Part shown: in pieces, positions 27,274 through 35,780 of the stretch
How the letters are laid out: every line of letters begins with the position of its first letter
Position numbering within the stretch: the first letter of the stretch is position 1
NCBI GenBank assembly: GCA_040877935.1
Contig: JBBDNB010000012.1
Span: forward strand, 1 to 64,000
DNA from: Chitinophagales bacterium
GTDB taxonomy: Bacteria > Bacteroidota > Bacteroidia > Chitinophagales > CAIOSU01
DNA: 64,000 bases
Reading direction: 5' to 3'
The notes under the pieces: model-generated
What the model was told of the DNA's origin: nothing
The model's database searches: none
What the model saw: the letters and a program-made list of their open reading frames with translations, nothing else
Program-made: the position numbers and the translations under genes

Positions 27274-27717
27274 ATGAATGATTTTAGCATTTTAAAAAAA
27301 GGAATTTTAACAGGACTATTTTCTGCATTATTAATGGCGGCTTATTTTTTGACATTAGGCTCTATGGGAAAGAATACCTTGATGCTCCACAATATTGGAA
27401 AGACTATTTTAATTGTAATCCCGGTGTTTTTGTTATTTAGAAGTCATTTTCACCAGCGAGGCAAATTAAAATTAACTGAAACCTTAATGCTTGGAGGTGT
27501 ATTTGCACTTACGGCCTCGATCGTTTTGGTTATTAGTGAGTTAATATTACACAGTTTGTTTTCCGCTCCACTTACACCTGTAGAATTTCAGGATAGCGAA
27601 ATAGGTGCTGCAACACTGTATTTTCTTCTTACCTTGGAATTGTTTGGATATTCATTGTTGAGCTTGTTCCTTGGTTTTCAATTTTATAAAAACCGAAAAT
27701 ATGTGAAGCCAAAATAA
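27274..27717 (+). CDS. Small four-helix membrane protein (DUF4199-like)
   Basis: 147 residues with four predicted transmembrane helices (about 9-30, 36-53, 68-92 and 108-134), a cytoplasmic Lys/Arg-rich tail and no enzymatic motif. Topology and length are like the DUF4199 membrane proteins of Bacteroidota, but I do not see a decisive signature. The divergent XRE regulator suggests conditional expression. Confidence 0.5.
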   Translation: MNDFSILKKGILTGLFSALLMAAYFLTLGSMGKNTLMLHNIGKTILIVIPVFLLFRSHFHQRGKLKLTETLMLGGVFALTASIVLVISELILHSLFSAPLTPVEFQDSEIGAATLYFLLTLELFGYSLLSLFLGFQFYKNRKYVKPK

Positions 27718-27777
27718 ACCCATAGGAAAAGAGCTGCTTTGGTGGTGATTCATATGGCTATAATGTAAATTCATCAA

Positions 27778-30555
27778 ATGTATATCACTGTATTTTATTT
27801 GAAAAGGCGACTGATTATATTGCTCAGTTGCCTTTTGTTTTTTGTTTCTACCTCAATTGGGGCAGATAATAAAGCTGTATTGGACTTGAGAGACCATGAT
27901 TTTCAAAATGATGAAGAAGTGGTACTTGATGGAGAATGGGGTTTTTACTGGATGCAATTGCTTAATCCAACACAACTAAGTGCTGATCCTGAACCCGATT
28001 ATTATACAGAGCTGACAAAAACATGGGAACACCACAAGCAACTTGATTTTTCATTTAGCGCATATGGTTATGCTACCTATACTTTGGATGTATATATTGA
28101 TCATGGTAATGCCCCGTTGCTGGCATTTTCTCTACCTCCCACATATTGTAGTTACAGACTGTTTATAAACGATCAAGTTTTTGCTGAAAATGGTGAAGTT
28201 GGAAAAGATAAAAAAGACTATGAGCCCCATTGGTTGCCCCAAAACAAATCATTTTTTGCTGATACTGATACACTAAAACTGGTTTTGCAGATTTCCAATT
28301 TTGATCATTTCAGAGGTGGAATTTCAAAACCGATTATTTTGGGCAATGCTGCATATATTTCCGATCACAGGGAATTGATCGTAAGTCTTAATTTATTATT
28401 GACAGGTATTCTCTTAATGTGCGGGTTCTTTTTTTTAGCGCTTTATGTATTGAAACAGCACGAAAAAGAAATTTTATACTTCTCAATATTTTGTATTGTG
28501 TTTATATACAGGGTATTGGCTTCAGATCCACAGTATCACCTACACCATTTGCTTCCGGATATTAATTGGCGGATAACTGTACATATGGAGTATTTCACGC
28601 TTTTTTTCCTGGTGTTTATATTCACCCGATTTATAAATGCATTGTATCCAAAGGAAAATAAAAAATGGTTTATCAGGGGATTTGCTGCTATTAGCTTGGC
28701 TTTTTGTGGGATTGTGATTTTCACACCGGTTTGGTTTTTTAGCTGGGCTGGGCAGTATTTCCTATTCGTTATTTTGTTTTTTGTAATATATTGTATTTAT
28801 GTGTACTCAAGAGCTGTGTATAATAAAAGATCAGGAGCTGTTTATGCACTGTTGAGTATTGCAGTTCTTGGAATTGCTGTATGGTTAAATATATTGGGTT
28901 TTCGAAACATTATACAAACTTCACCGCTGTATATTTTCCTGGGTTTTTCCGGTTTTATCTCTTTTCAATCATTGATATTGACTTTTCGTTTTGCACTTTC
29001 CCTGCGCAAAGCAAAAGAACAGGCCGAGGAAGCAGCCCGTGCCAAATCTGATTTTTTGGCTACAATGAGCCATGAAATCCGAACCCCTTTGAATGGTGTG
29101 CTTGGAATGGCTGATTTGCTAGAAACAACAAGACTAAACCAAACACAAAAAGAGTATCTGAATACCATTAAAATTTCAGGCAAAAATCTTCTGGCTGTTA
29201 TTAATGATATATTGAATTTTTCTAAAATTGAGTCCGGAAAGCTAAGTATAGAGAACAGTGAAGTTAATATTTACGAAGTAATAGATGATGTGTTTGCTAT
29301 TACTTCTGCGCTTTCTAATAAAAAGGGCATAGATATGTTTTATCATATTGAAGATGATGTTCCTGAACATATAATGTCTGATGGAGGGCGTTTGAAACAG
29401 GTTTTAGTAAACCTGGTAAATAATGCTCTTAAATTCACAAAAGAGGGGTACATATATATTCGTGTAAGCAATAATGAAATAAATGGAGCAACTTGTGATC
29501 TTAAATTTGAAGTGGAAGATACCGGAATTGGGATCCCTGAATCAAAGCGTGTTAAGTTATTTAAGGCTTTTTCTCAAGTAGACACAGGTACTTCAAGGCG
29601 TTTTGGAGGTACAGGTCTTGGGTTGGTGATTTGCAAGCGCATAGTGCATTTAATGGATGGAGCAATAGGTGTTGAGAGTGAGCTTGGCAGCGGTTCTGTA
29701 TTTTATTTTAACATTATCACCCGGAAAATAGATAAAGACAGCCGCTTTTCAGAATTTGATTTTAGCAAAAAATCCATGCTCATTGGGATGAAGAGAAATG
29801 AGGTGGCAGAAGCTTTGTCCACTTTTCTACAAAAGAATTTTGATTTCAAGGTTGAGATTACAAGCAATGTAAGTGACTTTTTAAAAATTGAGCAAAGTCA
29901 AAGTTTTGATGTGTCAGTGTTTGATATTGATATGTTAGATCACATAGATAAACTGGATAGTGTTTTGAAAAATGTGCATCATTTGAATGCTATGCTAATT
30001 CTTGCAAGGCCACAATACAAATTGAAGAAAAATCAACAAAATGACCTATTAAGAATTATCAATAAGCCCTTGCGCAATATTGTTTTACTGGAGCATTTAA
30101 GAGAATTATTTACACCCTCTGAAAAACCAACTATCGATCAGGTAAAAACAAATTTTGAGTCAAAGCCTTTGCAATCAGAATTTAAGGCTGACTTAAAAAT
30201 CCTGCTTGCTGAAGACAATGCCATTAATCAAAAAGTGATGCAAAAAATGGTAGAAAACCTGGGTTATAAAATAGATATTGTTGAAGATGGTGTGGAAGTG
30301 ATTTCTGCAATTAAGAATAAAGATTATGACCTGATTTTTATGGATATGCAAATGCCGCAAAAAGACGGAGTTCAAACTTCAATGGAAATTCGTCAGCTGA
30401 AATTGGAAAATGAGCCACTGATAATAGCCCTAACAGCTAATGTAATGCCTGAAGACAAACAAAAATGCCTGGATGCAGGTATGAATGATTTTCTTGCAAA
30501 ACCTGTAAGCCGGGTAAATCTGCAGGATATATTTAAAAAGTATTTTGGAAGATGA
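27778..30555 (+). CDS. Hybrid sensor histidine kinase with 7TM-DISM sensor and two receiver domains
   Basis: 925 residues. A signal peptide is followed by an extracytoplasmic beta-jelly-roll 7TMR-DISMED2-type domain (about 30-195), seven transmembrane helices (about 200-405), a short coiled linker and HisKA with [11 protein letters not shown] (His near residue 432). HATPase_c carries an N-box near [18 protein letters not shown], and a [14 protein letters not shown]-box. A first receiver-like domain (about 665-785) lacks the acidic pair, starting SMLIGMKR, but keeps a phospho-acceptor-like Asp and a Lys. A second, complete receiver (about 805-925) has [15 protein letters not shown] (Asp near 855) and a Lys in LAKPVS. 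It likely senses a carbohydrate or envelope cue; the DNA-binding output partner is not nearby. Confidence 0.9.
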   Translation: MYITVFYLKRRLIILLSCLLFFVSTSIGADNKAVLDLRDHDFQNDEEVVLDGEWGFYWMQLLNPTQLSADPEPDYYTELTKTWEHHKQLDFSFSAYGYATYTLDVYIDHGNAPLLAFSLPPTYCSYRLFINDQVFAENGEVGKDKKDYEPHWLPQNKSFFADTDTLKLVLQISNFDHFRGGISKPIILGNAAYISDHRELIVSLNLLLTGILLMCGFFFLALYVLKQHEKEILYFSIFCIVFIYRVLASDPQYHLHHLLPDINWRITVHMEYFTLFFLVFIFTRFINALYPKENKKWFIRGFAAISLAFCGIVIFTPVWFFSWAGQYFLFVILFFVIYCIYVYSRAVYNKRSGAVYALLSIAVLGIAVWLNILGFRNIIQTSPLYIFLGFSGFISFQSLILTFRFALSLRKAKEQAEEAARAKSDFLATMSHEIRTPLNGVLGMADLLETTRLNQTQKEYLNTIKISGKNLLAVINDILNFSKIESGKLSIENSEVNIYEVIDDVFAITSALSNKKGIDMFYHIEDDVPEHIMSDGGRLKQVLVNLVNNALKFTKEGYIYIRVSNNEINGATCDLKFEVEDTGIGIPESKRVKLFKAFSQVDTGTSRRFGGTGLGLVICKRIVHLMDGAIGVESELGSGSVFYFNIITRKIDKDSRFSEFDFSKKSMLIGMKRNEVAEALSTFLQKNFDFKVEITSNVSDFLKIEQSQSFDVSVFDIDMLDHIDKLDSVLKNVHHLNAMLILARPQYKLKKNQQNDLLRIINKPLRNIVLLEHLRELFTPSEKPTIDQVKTNFESKPLQSEFKADLKILLAEDNAINQKVMQKMVENLGYKIDIVEDGVEVISAIKNKDYDLIFMDMQMPQKDGVQTSMEIRQLKLENEPLIIALTANVMPEDKQKCLDAGMNDFLAKPVSRVNLQDIFKKYFGR

Positions 30556-30634
30556 CCAACTTCAGCATTCTTTGTCAATATCTAATCTGGACAAGCCAGA
30601 ACCAAAGAGGCAATGTCAACCATAACCCCTCAGT

Positions 30635-30676
30635 AGCCAATGTAGCCACAAGGCATGCCTTGTGGCTACATTGGCT
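30635..30676. repeat. Perfect 42-bp palindrome
   Basis: Bases 30635-30655 are the exact reverse complement of 30656-30676 (arms start AGCCAATGTAGCC and end GGCTACATTGGCT), with no loop. It lies 80 bases downstream of the sensor kinase gene. It can extrude as a cruciform or form an RNA hairpin, but the T tract of an intrinsic terminator is missing. Confidence 0.9.
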
Positions 30677-30706
30677 TCCTCAACAGACCTGAATAAATTT
30701 GGTAAA

Positions 30707-30800
30707 CCCTGACAATGAAAATTACCATTTTGGTTTTCTCCATTTCATGATAAGTTATTGATTTTCATTCGTCAAATTATGCAATTGCATAATGCGGGAT
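30707..30800. repeat. Dispersed ~95-bp repeat, copy 1
   Basis: The sequence from CCCTGACAATG to GCGGG recurs in inverted orientation at 36170-36272 with few changes; the second copy has about 11 extra bases near one end. An 18-bp perfect palindrome, ATTATGCAATTGCATAAT, is embedded at 30776-30793. No coding potential. Together the copies bracket the tRNA-like RNA, leuS and toxin-antitoxin genes. Confidence 0.85.
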
Positions 30801-30896
30801 AAAATAATTTCCTTCTGAACGACCAATGTTTACAAGGCTTTTCATGGGCATGAAAAATATTCTGCCAAAAAATGATTGAAGTTGAACCCTAGGGTA

Positions 30897-31373
30897 CTAA
30901 TCCTCCGACAAGTCTGGGCTTATTTGCCTGTTGATACTTCTTTCCAAGGAAATAAATGTCTCAGTGCGATCAATCCCACTGAGCTCCTGTAGTTTATCGT
31001 GCAATACTGCTTTTAAGTGATTGGTATCACGACACAGTATTTTTACAAACATGCTGTAGTTGCCGGTCGTATAATGGCAGCTCACCACTTCGGGAATTTC
31101 TTTCATTCCTTTGAGCACTTCTTGGTAAAGCGAACTCTTTTTGAGGTAAACACCGATAAATGCAGTAATGTCAAATCCGAGTTTTTCTGGGTCAACAATT
31201 AATTGATTGCCACTAATCACCCCTGAATTTGTCATTTTTTTAAGCCTTACATGGACAGTTCCACTTGAAACGTGTATTTTTTTCGCAATTTCCGAATAAG
31301 GCATAAGCCCATTTTGCATCAGTAAATGTAAAATTTGCCGGTCAACATTATCAATTGTATAATTTTTCCCCAT
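30897..31373 (-). CDS. Lrp/AsnC family transcriptional regulator
   Basis: 158 residues. The N-terminal winged helix-turn-helix (DRQILHLLMQNGLMPYSEIA, then VSSGTVHVRLKKM) is followed by the RAM/AsnC ligand-binding domain (DITAFIGVYLK, VVSCHYTTGNYSMFVKILCR, GIDRTETFISLE). Members form octamers that sense amino acids and control amino-acid metabolism or transport. The promoter region it shares with the divergent tRNA-like RNA (31374-31500) raises the possibility of linked control. Confidence 0.93.
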   Translation of the reverse strand: MGKNYTIDNVDRQILHLLMQNGLMPYSEIAKKIHVSSGTVHVRLKKMTNSGVISGNQLIVDPEKLGFDITAFIGVYLKKSSLYQEVLKGMKEIPEVVSCHYTTGNYSMFVKILCRDTNHLKAVLHDKLQELSGIDRTETFISLERSINRQISPDLSED

Positions 31374-31458
31374 TTTGAAAGTGCAGTTTTTGATAAAATT
31401 TAAAGTTAAGCTAAAAAACTAAACAAAAACGAAATTTTTTATGAATTTAATAAATTAG

Positions 31459-31489
31459 TTTCAATAATACACGCTATTTACTACATTTG
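31459..31489 (+). promoter_or_regulatory. Promoter for the tRNA-like RNA
   Basis: TACATTTG at 31482-31489 matches TAnnTTTG exactly, with TTTC (one mismatch to TTTG) at 31459-31462 and a 19-base spacer. Expected transcription start is about 31496, only a few bases before the acceptor stem, so the primary transcript would have almost no leader. Confidence 0.55.
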
Positions 31490-31500
31490 TGTTTAATAAT

Positions 31501-31616
31501 TGTTGGGTGATGAAACAGGCAGCCATGCCCTTCGGTCTCAGGGGTGAGGATTACGGGATAAACATCGGTTTACCGAAGCTAACCGCCTCATGAAGGTTCG
31601 AACCCTTCCCCAACAG
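31501..31616 (+). ncRNA. Class II tRNA-like RNA with non-canonical anticodon loop and oversized variable region
   Basis: Acceptor stem: TGTTGGG (31501-31507) pairs perfectly with CCCAACA (31609-31615), and base 31616 (G) is the discriminator; no CCA is encoded. The T arm abuts it with canonical geometry: GAAGG, loop TTCGAAC, CCTTC (31592-31608). D arm: ATG/CAT stem with an 11-base loop holding A14, G18G19 and A21. Anticodon arm: CCCTT/AGGGG with 7-base loop CGGTCTC, giving GTC at positions 34-36 but G instead of U at 33. The variable region (31545-31591) is about 47 bases, with stem TGAGG/CCTCA and inner hairpins, far longer than in Leu, Ser or Tyr tRNAs. It has its own promoter and terminator. 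It could be a decoding tRNA of unusual type, a tRNA mimic or a degenerate gene. The perfect stems argue against decay. Confidence 0.7.
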
Positions 31617-31640
31617 CGATATTTTGGTTCATTTTTCCCT

Positions 31641-31675
31641 GGGCTTCGAGGTTAACGCTTCGGAGCCCTTTTTTT
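31641..31675 (+). terminator. Intrinsic terminator after the tRNA-like RNA
   Basis: GGGCTTCGAG (31641-31650) pairs with TTCGGAGCCC (31659-31668), with two G-T pairs and an 8-base loop, and is followed by seven T residues. It begins 25 bases beyond the tRNA-like body, defining a transcript of roughly 175 nt. Confidence 0.85.
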
Positions 31676-31714
31676 ATCATGAAGAGTGGGGAAGGAGCGG
31701 TTTTGGAGTTGGTT

Positions 31715-31922
31715 TTAACCCGAAATATGCATTAGGAAATCTATTGCAGCATGAAATCACTTCAAAATCAGACACTTCGTTGCTGTTTTCAATTTCACCA
31801 TAGCGATGCTATGCTAAAATTTCCAAACAGCCTGATTTTATTGTGCTTTCAAGCTTCCTGCCCGTACCGAAATGGTACGTTCGGGCGGGCATGACAAAGT
31901 CCCAAAGCATAATTCGGGTTTA
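31715..31922. repeat. 208-bp hairpin-rich element with terminal inverted repeats
   Basis: The ends TTAACCCGAAATATGC (31715-31730) and GCATAATTCGGGTTTA (31907-31922) are inverted repeats with three mismatches. Inside are a long hairpin (GCTGTTT pairing with AAACAGC, with CATAG-CGATG-CTATG at its tip, about 31779-31833) and a GTACC/GGTAC hairpin framed by GCCCG/CGGGC (about 31860-31889). No coding sequence. The end motif recurs at 152-167 and 58569-58584. A non-autonomous MITE-like repeat is the simplest reading. Confidence 0.55.
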
Positions 31923-31928
31923 AAATTA

Positions 31929-31961
31929 TCTGGCATTCTGAGCAATAAATAATTTCCGAAC
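31929..31961. repeat. 33-bp repeat, inverted copy of 2371-2403
   Basis: Exact reverse complement of the first 33 bases of the element that follows the esterase gene at the left of the window. Here it is followed by CTCAGGTTA, which also borders the other end of that element (2712-2720). Confidence 0.85.
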
Positions 31962-32037
31962 TCAGGTTATAATATAAGAAGCTGGAATTTCGAGCGATGG
32001 CGAAATTGCCGTATTACAAGCATTCCACAAAACATTC

Positions 32038-32067
32038 TTGTTTTTAGCGGATAGCAGCTTAACTTTG
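32038..32067 (+). promoter_or_regulatory. Promoter for leuS
   Basis: TTG at 32038-32040, a 19-base spacer and TAACTTTG at 32060-32067 match the Bacteroidota promoter consensus. The start codon at 32099 lies 32 bases further on. Confidence 0.6.
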
Positions 32068-32098
32068 AAGCTCTAAAATTTACCCCAAAAGAAAAAGC

Positions 32099-35014
32099 AT
32101 GGAATACCAAAGTGCCGCTTTAGAGCAATTCAGTAAAGATTATTGGTCAAAAAACAATACCTACCGAGTAGAAAACAATACGGAAAAACCCAAGTATTAC
32201 GTACTCGATATGTTTCCCTATCCTTCGGGTTCCGGGCTGCACGTGGGGCATCCGCTGGGCTATATCGCCTCTGATATTTATGCGCGATACAAAAGGCAAA
32301 GTGGCTTTAATGTATTGCACCCGATGGGCTACGATGCTTTTGGTTTGCCTGCTGAACAATATGCCATTCAAACGGGTCAGCACCCGGCCAAGACAACGGA
32401 AGACAATATAGCGAGGTACAAAAAGCAGTTGGATTCCATTGGCTTTAGCTTTGATTGGGACAGAATGGTGAAAACCAGCGACCCCGAGTATTACAAATGG
32501 ACACAGTGGATTTTTATTCAATTGTTTAATTCGTGGTATGCAAAAGACGAAAACAAGGCACAGCCCATAGAAAAATTGAAACAGATTTTTGAATCGGAAG
32601 GAAACAAAGGGCTGAATGCGGCCACTGCCTGCGAGCAAACTTTTGGGGCAGATGAATGGAACAATTACAGCGAAAAACAACAGGCCGATATTTTAATGCA
32701 ATACCGTTTGGCATTTCAGGCGGAGGCCATGGTCAATTGGTGCCCGGCACTGGGAACGGTACTGGCGAATGACGAAGTAGTGAATGGTGTTTCCGAGCGG
32801 GGTGGACATCCGGTAATGCGCAAATCCATGCGACAGTGGTTTTTGAGGATTACTGCCTATACCGAGCGATTGCTGAATGGGCTGGATCAACTCGATTGGC
32901 CGGAAAGCCTGAAAGAGCAACAACGCAATTGGATCGGCCGCAGTGAAGGTGCACAGGCATTTTTTCATTTGGCAAATTCCAATGAAAAAATCGAGGTTTT
33001 CACTACTCGCCCCGATACCATTTTCGGGGTAACTTTTATGGTGCTGGCGCCCGAACATCCTTTGGTAAAGGAAATCACAAGGCCCGATCAGCAAAAGGAA
33101 GTGGGCGAATATTTGGAATACGTATCTTCCCGTTCAGATTTGGAACGCCAATCGGAAGTGAAAAAAGTAACCGGGGCTTTTACCGGGGCTTATGCGGTGC
33201 ATCCCTTTACCGATGAAAAAATCCCGGTGTGGATTGGCGAATACGTTTTGATGGGCTACGGCACCGGAGCCATAATGGCCGTGCCTTCCGATGATGACAG
33301 AGACAAAGCTTTTGCCGAGAAATTTGGAATAGAGATCATTCCTGTGGTCGATAAATCTGAATATCCCGATGCGAGCAGTGCGGATAAAGTGGGCAAAATT
33401 ATCCATTCTGATTTTTTGAACGGAATGGAAGTTCCCGCTGCCATTGACAAAGCCATTTCTGTTTTAGAGGAAAAAGCTTTGGGAGAAAGAAAAATAAATT
33501 ACCGCCTGAAAGATGCCAATTTCAGCCGCCAACGCTATTGGGGCGAACCTTTTCCGGTGTATTATGAAAATGGCATTGCCAAAACCCTGCCCGAATCGGA
33601 ATTGCCTTTGGAATTGCCCAAAATTGAAAACTACAAACCCACCGAAACGGGCGAACCGCCTTTGGGTCGGGCCAAAGATTGGACTTATGAAGGCCATCCG
33701 TTGGATTTGAACACCATGCCCGGTTATGCAGGTTCGAGCTGGTATTTTTTGCGCTATATGAATCCTGATTTTACAGAAGGCCCTGTAGATCCTAAAGCAG
33801 AGCAATATTGGAAACAAGTGGATTTTTATATTGGCGGGGCAGAACATGCCGTAGGCCATTTGATGTATGCCCGTTTTTGGCAAATGTTTTTGTATGATAT
33901 TGGCAAAGTCAGCATACAGGAGCCTTTTAAGAAACTGATCAATCAAGGGATGATTCAGGGGATGAGTGCTTTAATTAGGTCTATTAATACTGTATCAGGA
34001 GTTACTAGAGCAGGAAAAGATGTTGATTTGGTTTTAGCTTTTTCTCATGATGAGTTTAATGAAAATAAGAAGCCTGATATTGACAATGTGAAAAAATGGA
34101 TTGAAAGTAAAGGCTATGAAGTTGTTAACCTTTCATCTTCAGTGAAAATTGGCGATTATCCATTTGAGAGTATCTCTAGGGTTAGAGTTGATATTTGTTA
34201 TCTTAATTCAGATAGCTCTATTAATGATTTAGTATCATTTGAAGAATATTTGACTAAACTTCAAGGAAAAAAAGTAATCTGTATACCAAATTCAGAAGGC
34301 AAATTTATTTGTGAAAGAGAAGTAGAAAAAATGTCCAAGTCTAAGTTCAATGTGGTGAACCCGGACGATATCATTGAGCAATACGGAGCGGATGTGTTTC
34401 GCATGTACGAAATGTTTTTGGGGCCCATAGATGTACACAAACCCTGGAATACACAGGGCATAGATGGCGTGGCGAAGTTTATGCGCAAATTCTGGCGATT
34501 GATTTTTCAAGATGAAAAATTAATCCTTTCGGACGGGGAGGCTTCCGAGGAATCATTAAAAACACTGCACAAAACCATTAAGAAAGTGCGGGAAGATGTG
34601 GAGCGCTTGTCCTTCAATACTTGCGTGAGTGCCTTTATGGTTTGTGTGAACGAACTCAACGATCAAAACTGCCACAAGCGGGAAATATTGAAAACCCTAA
34701 GCCAACTGATAGCACCTTTTGCACCGCATACATCGGAATATTTGTGGCAGGAAGTTTTTGCGGAAAGCGGCTCGGTAACGGATGCGCCTTTTTCTGATTT
34801 TGAGGAAAAATACCTGAAAGAGGACAGCTACGCATATCCCATTAATATTGGCAAAAAGGTAAGGGCCAAAGTGGAATTGCCACTGGATATGGGCAAGGAG
34901 GCAGCCGAAAAAATTGTGCTCGAAAATCCGGATGTGCAAAAATGGACGGAAGGCAAAGAGATCAAGCGATTCGTATTTGTCCCCGGCAGGATTGTGAATA
35001 TTGTGGTTGGATAG
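32099..35014 (+). CDS. leuS: Leucyl-tRNA synthetase
   Basis: 971 residues, charging tRNA-Leu with leucine. The class I HIGH motif appears as HVGHPLGY near residue 48. The editing (CP1) domain carries TTRPDTIFGVTFMVLAPEHP and GYGTGAIMAVPSDDDRD, and EKMSKSKFNVVNPDDI holds KMSKS near 744. A leucine-specific domain normally precedes KMSKS. Here residues about 622-740 (nucleotides ~33960-34325) are strikingly AT-rich, use different codons from the flanks and match the usual Bacteroidota sequence only weakly, adding roughly 30 residues. The frame is intact, so the enzyme is probably functional. The segment looks like an imported or fast-evolving module. Transcribed from its own promoter next to the tRNA-like RNA. 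Confidence 0.95.
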   Translation: MEYQSAALEQFSKDYWSKNNTYRVENNTEKPKYYVLDMFPYPSGSGLHVGHPLGYIASDIYARYKRQSGFNVLHPMGYDAFGLPAEQYAIQTGQHPAKTTEDNIARYKKQLDSIGFSFDWDRMVKTSDPEYYKWTQWIFIQLFNSWYAKDENKAQPIEKLKQIFESEGNKGLNAATACEQTFGADEWNNYSEKQQADILMQYRLAFQAEAMVNWCPALGTVLANDEVVNGVSERGGHPVMRKSMRQWFLRITAYTERLLNGLDQLDWPESLKEQQRNWIGRSEGAQAFFHLANSNEKIEVFTTRPDTIFGVTFMVLAPEHPLVKEITRPDQQKEVGEYLEYVSSRSDLERQSEVKKVTGAFTGAYAVHPFTDEKIPVWIGEYVLMGYGTGAIMAVPSDDDRDKAFAEKFGIEIIPVVDKSEYPDASSADKVGKIIHSDFLNGMEVPAAIDKAISVLEEKALGERKINYRLKDANFSRQRYWGEPFPVYYENGIAKTLPESELPLELPKIENYKPTETGEPPLGRAKDWTYEGHPLDLNTMPGYAGSSWYFLRYMNPDFTEGPVDPKAEQYWKQVDFYIGGAEHAVGHLMYARFWQMFLYDIGKVSIQEPFKKLINQGMIQGMSALIRSINTVSGVTRAGKDVDLVLAFSHDEFNENKKPDIDNVKKWIESKGYEVVNLSSSVKIGDYPFESISRVRVDICYLNSDSSINDLVSFEEYLTKLQGKKVICIPNSEGKFICEREVEKMSKSKFNVVNPDDIIEQYGADVFRMYEMFLGPIDVHKPWNTQGIDGVAKFMRKFWRLIFQDEKLILSDGEASEESLKTLHKTIKKVREDVERLSFNTCVSAFMVCVNELNDQNCHKREILKTLSQLIAPFAPHTSEYLWQEVFAESGSVTDAPFSDFEEKYLKEDSYAYPINIGKKVRAKVELPLDMGKEAAEKIVLENPDVQKWTEGKEIKRFVFVPGRIVNIVVG

Positions 35015-35143
35015 AACACACCTGCCTACGGTAAAGGCAGGGATAAGGCTGATTGTGCAGATAATCGCTGATTTTTTTTCAGACTTTGTAATACAAAACA
35101 AACTATTTTTCATTTTTCTTAATTTTAAGGAAAATTCAATGTT

Positions 35144-35278
35144 TTGCCAGATAAAGAATTTATTAAATTTCTTGAGGAGGCTGGGAACGAATGTCTTAGA
35201 ATAAAGATTAAGACAGAGAATGTAGAAATCAATGATATTGTTGTTCAATATGAATCAATCCTTCATAAAACAAAATGA
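35144..35278 (+). CDS. Tiny protein gene (possibly frameshifted) ahead of the toxin-antitoxin module
   Basis: An open frame of 44 codons from TTG at 35144 (LPDKEFIKFLEEAGNE at the N-terminus) ends at a TGA that overlaps the next ATG (ATGA at 35275-35278), a classic coupling arrangement. No ATG exists in this frame. An ATG at 35139 sits in a different frame just before TTTT, and one additional T there would join it to this frame, so a single-base deletion in a T run may have removed the original start. No family recognised. A leucine-rich helix followed by a beta pair is suggested by the sequence. Confidence 0.35.
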   Translation: MPDKEFIKFLEEAGNECLRIKIKTENVEINDIVVQYESILHKTK

Positions 35279-35499
35279 AAACTAAAGACATCAACCGCAA
35301 TATTTCTTTAACATTTGATTTTATAAGGGAAGTTGTAAAAGACCCTTCTCAAATTCACAGTATTCCTGATAATTCTACTATAGAGTTCATCGAAAAAGGC
35401 TTTCCTATTCCTGAAACCAACAAGAAAACCCAACCCGATAAATATTTCAGGGTAGAGCACCGCTTTAAAAACATTTCAGACAAAAAATTATCGGCTTAA
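35275..35499 (+). CDS. Small protein resembling DUF5647
   Basis: 74 residues. The pattern NISLTFDFIREVVKDPSQIH, then SIPDNSTIEFI, is similar to small DUF5647-type proteins (N-x-x-L-x-x-x-F-x-x-x-x-x-x-x-P, then IPD-x-[SA]-x-[IV]). The C-terminal half is polar and unlike it. It overlaps the preceding tiny frame by four bases and precedes the DUF433 gene by 17 bases, so three or four genes form one operon. An antitoxin or accessory role is inferred from position only. Confidence 0.45.
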   Translation: MKTKDINRNISLTFDFIREVVKDPSQIHSIPDNSTIEFIEKGFPIPETNKKTQPDKYFRVEHRFKNISDKKLSA

Positions 35500-35516
35500 T
35501 TCAAAGAAACCAGATT

Positions 35517-35780
35517 ATGAGTGTATTGTCATATAATAAAAATATTCCTGAAAAATTTATAATTTCCAATAAGGAAATACAGAATGGTCAGCCTGTCTTT
35601 AAAGGCACAAGAGTACCTGTGCAAACATTATTTTGGCATTTGGAAAAAGGTATAAGTATTGCTGATTTTTTAAAAGACTATCCAAGTGTAAAAAAAGCTC
35701 AGGTTTTAGGTGTATTGAAAATGGCCAATAAAATTTTCAGTTCTGAAAAATTGAACAATATTTATGAAAATATTGATTGA
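35517..35780 (+). CDS. DUF433 antitoxin-like protein (VapB45 type)
   Basis: 87 residues. The central block IQNGQPVFKGTRVPVQTLFW, followed by GISIADFLKDYPSVKKAQ and VLGVLKMAN, is the DUF433 signature (G-x-P-V-x-x-G-T-R-V-P-V followed by L-x-x-[FY]-P-x-[VL]). DUF433 proteins are winged-helix-like antitoxins that usually pair with a PIN-like DUF5615 toxin. That partner starts 17 bases before this gene's end, so the two are overlapping and coupled. Confidence 0.85.
   Translation: MSVLSYNKNIPEKFIISNKEIQNGQPVFKGTRVPVQTLFWHLEKGISIADFLKDYPSVKKAQVLGVLKMANKIFSSEKLNNIYENID

Noticed and set aside
31501-31616. SRP (4.5S) RNA, tmRNA or ordinary tRNA-Leu/Asp
   Set aside because: No SRP GGAAG/AGCAG core, no tmRNA-type pseudoknots or length, and the anticodon loop lacks U33 while the variable region is far too long for a standard tRNA.
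32147-32680. 177-codon open frame opposite leuS
   Set aside because: It lies wholly antisense to the conserved LeuRS catalytic region, with no start context or protein-like features.
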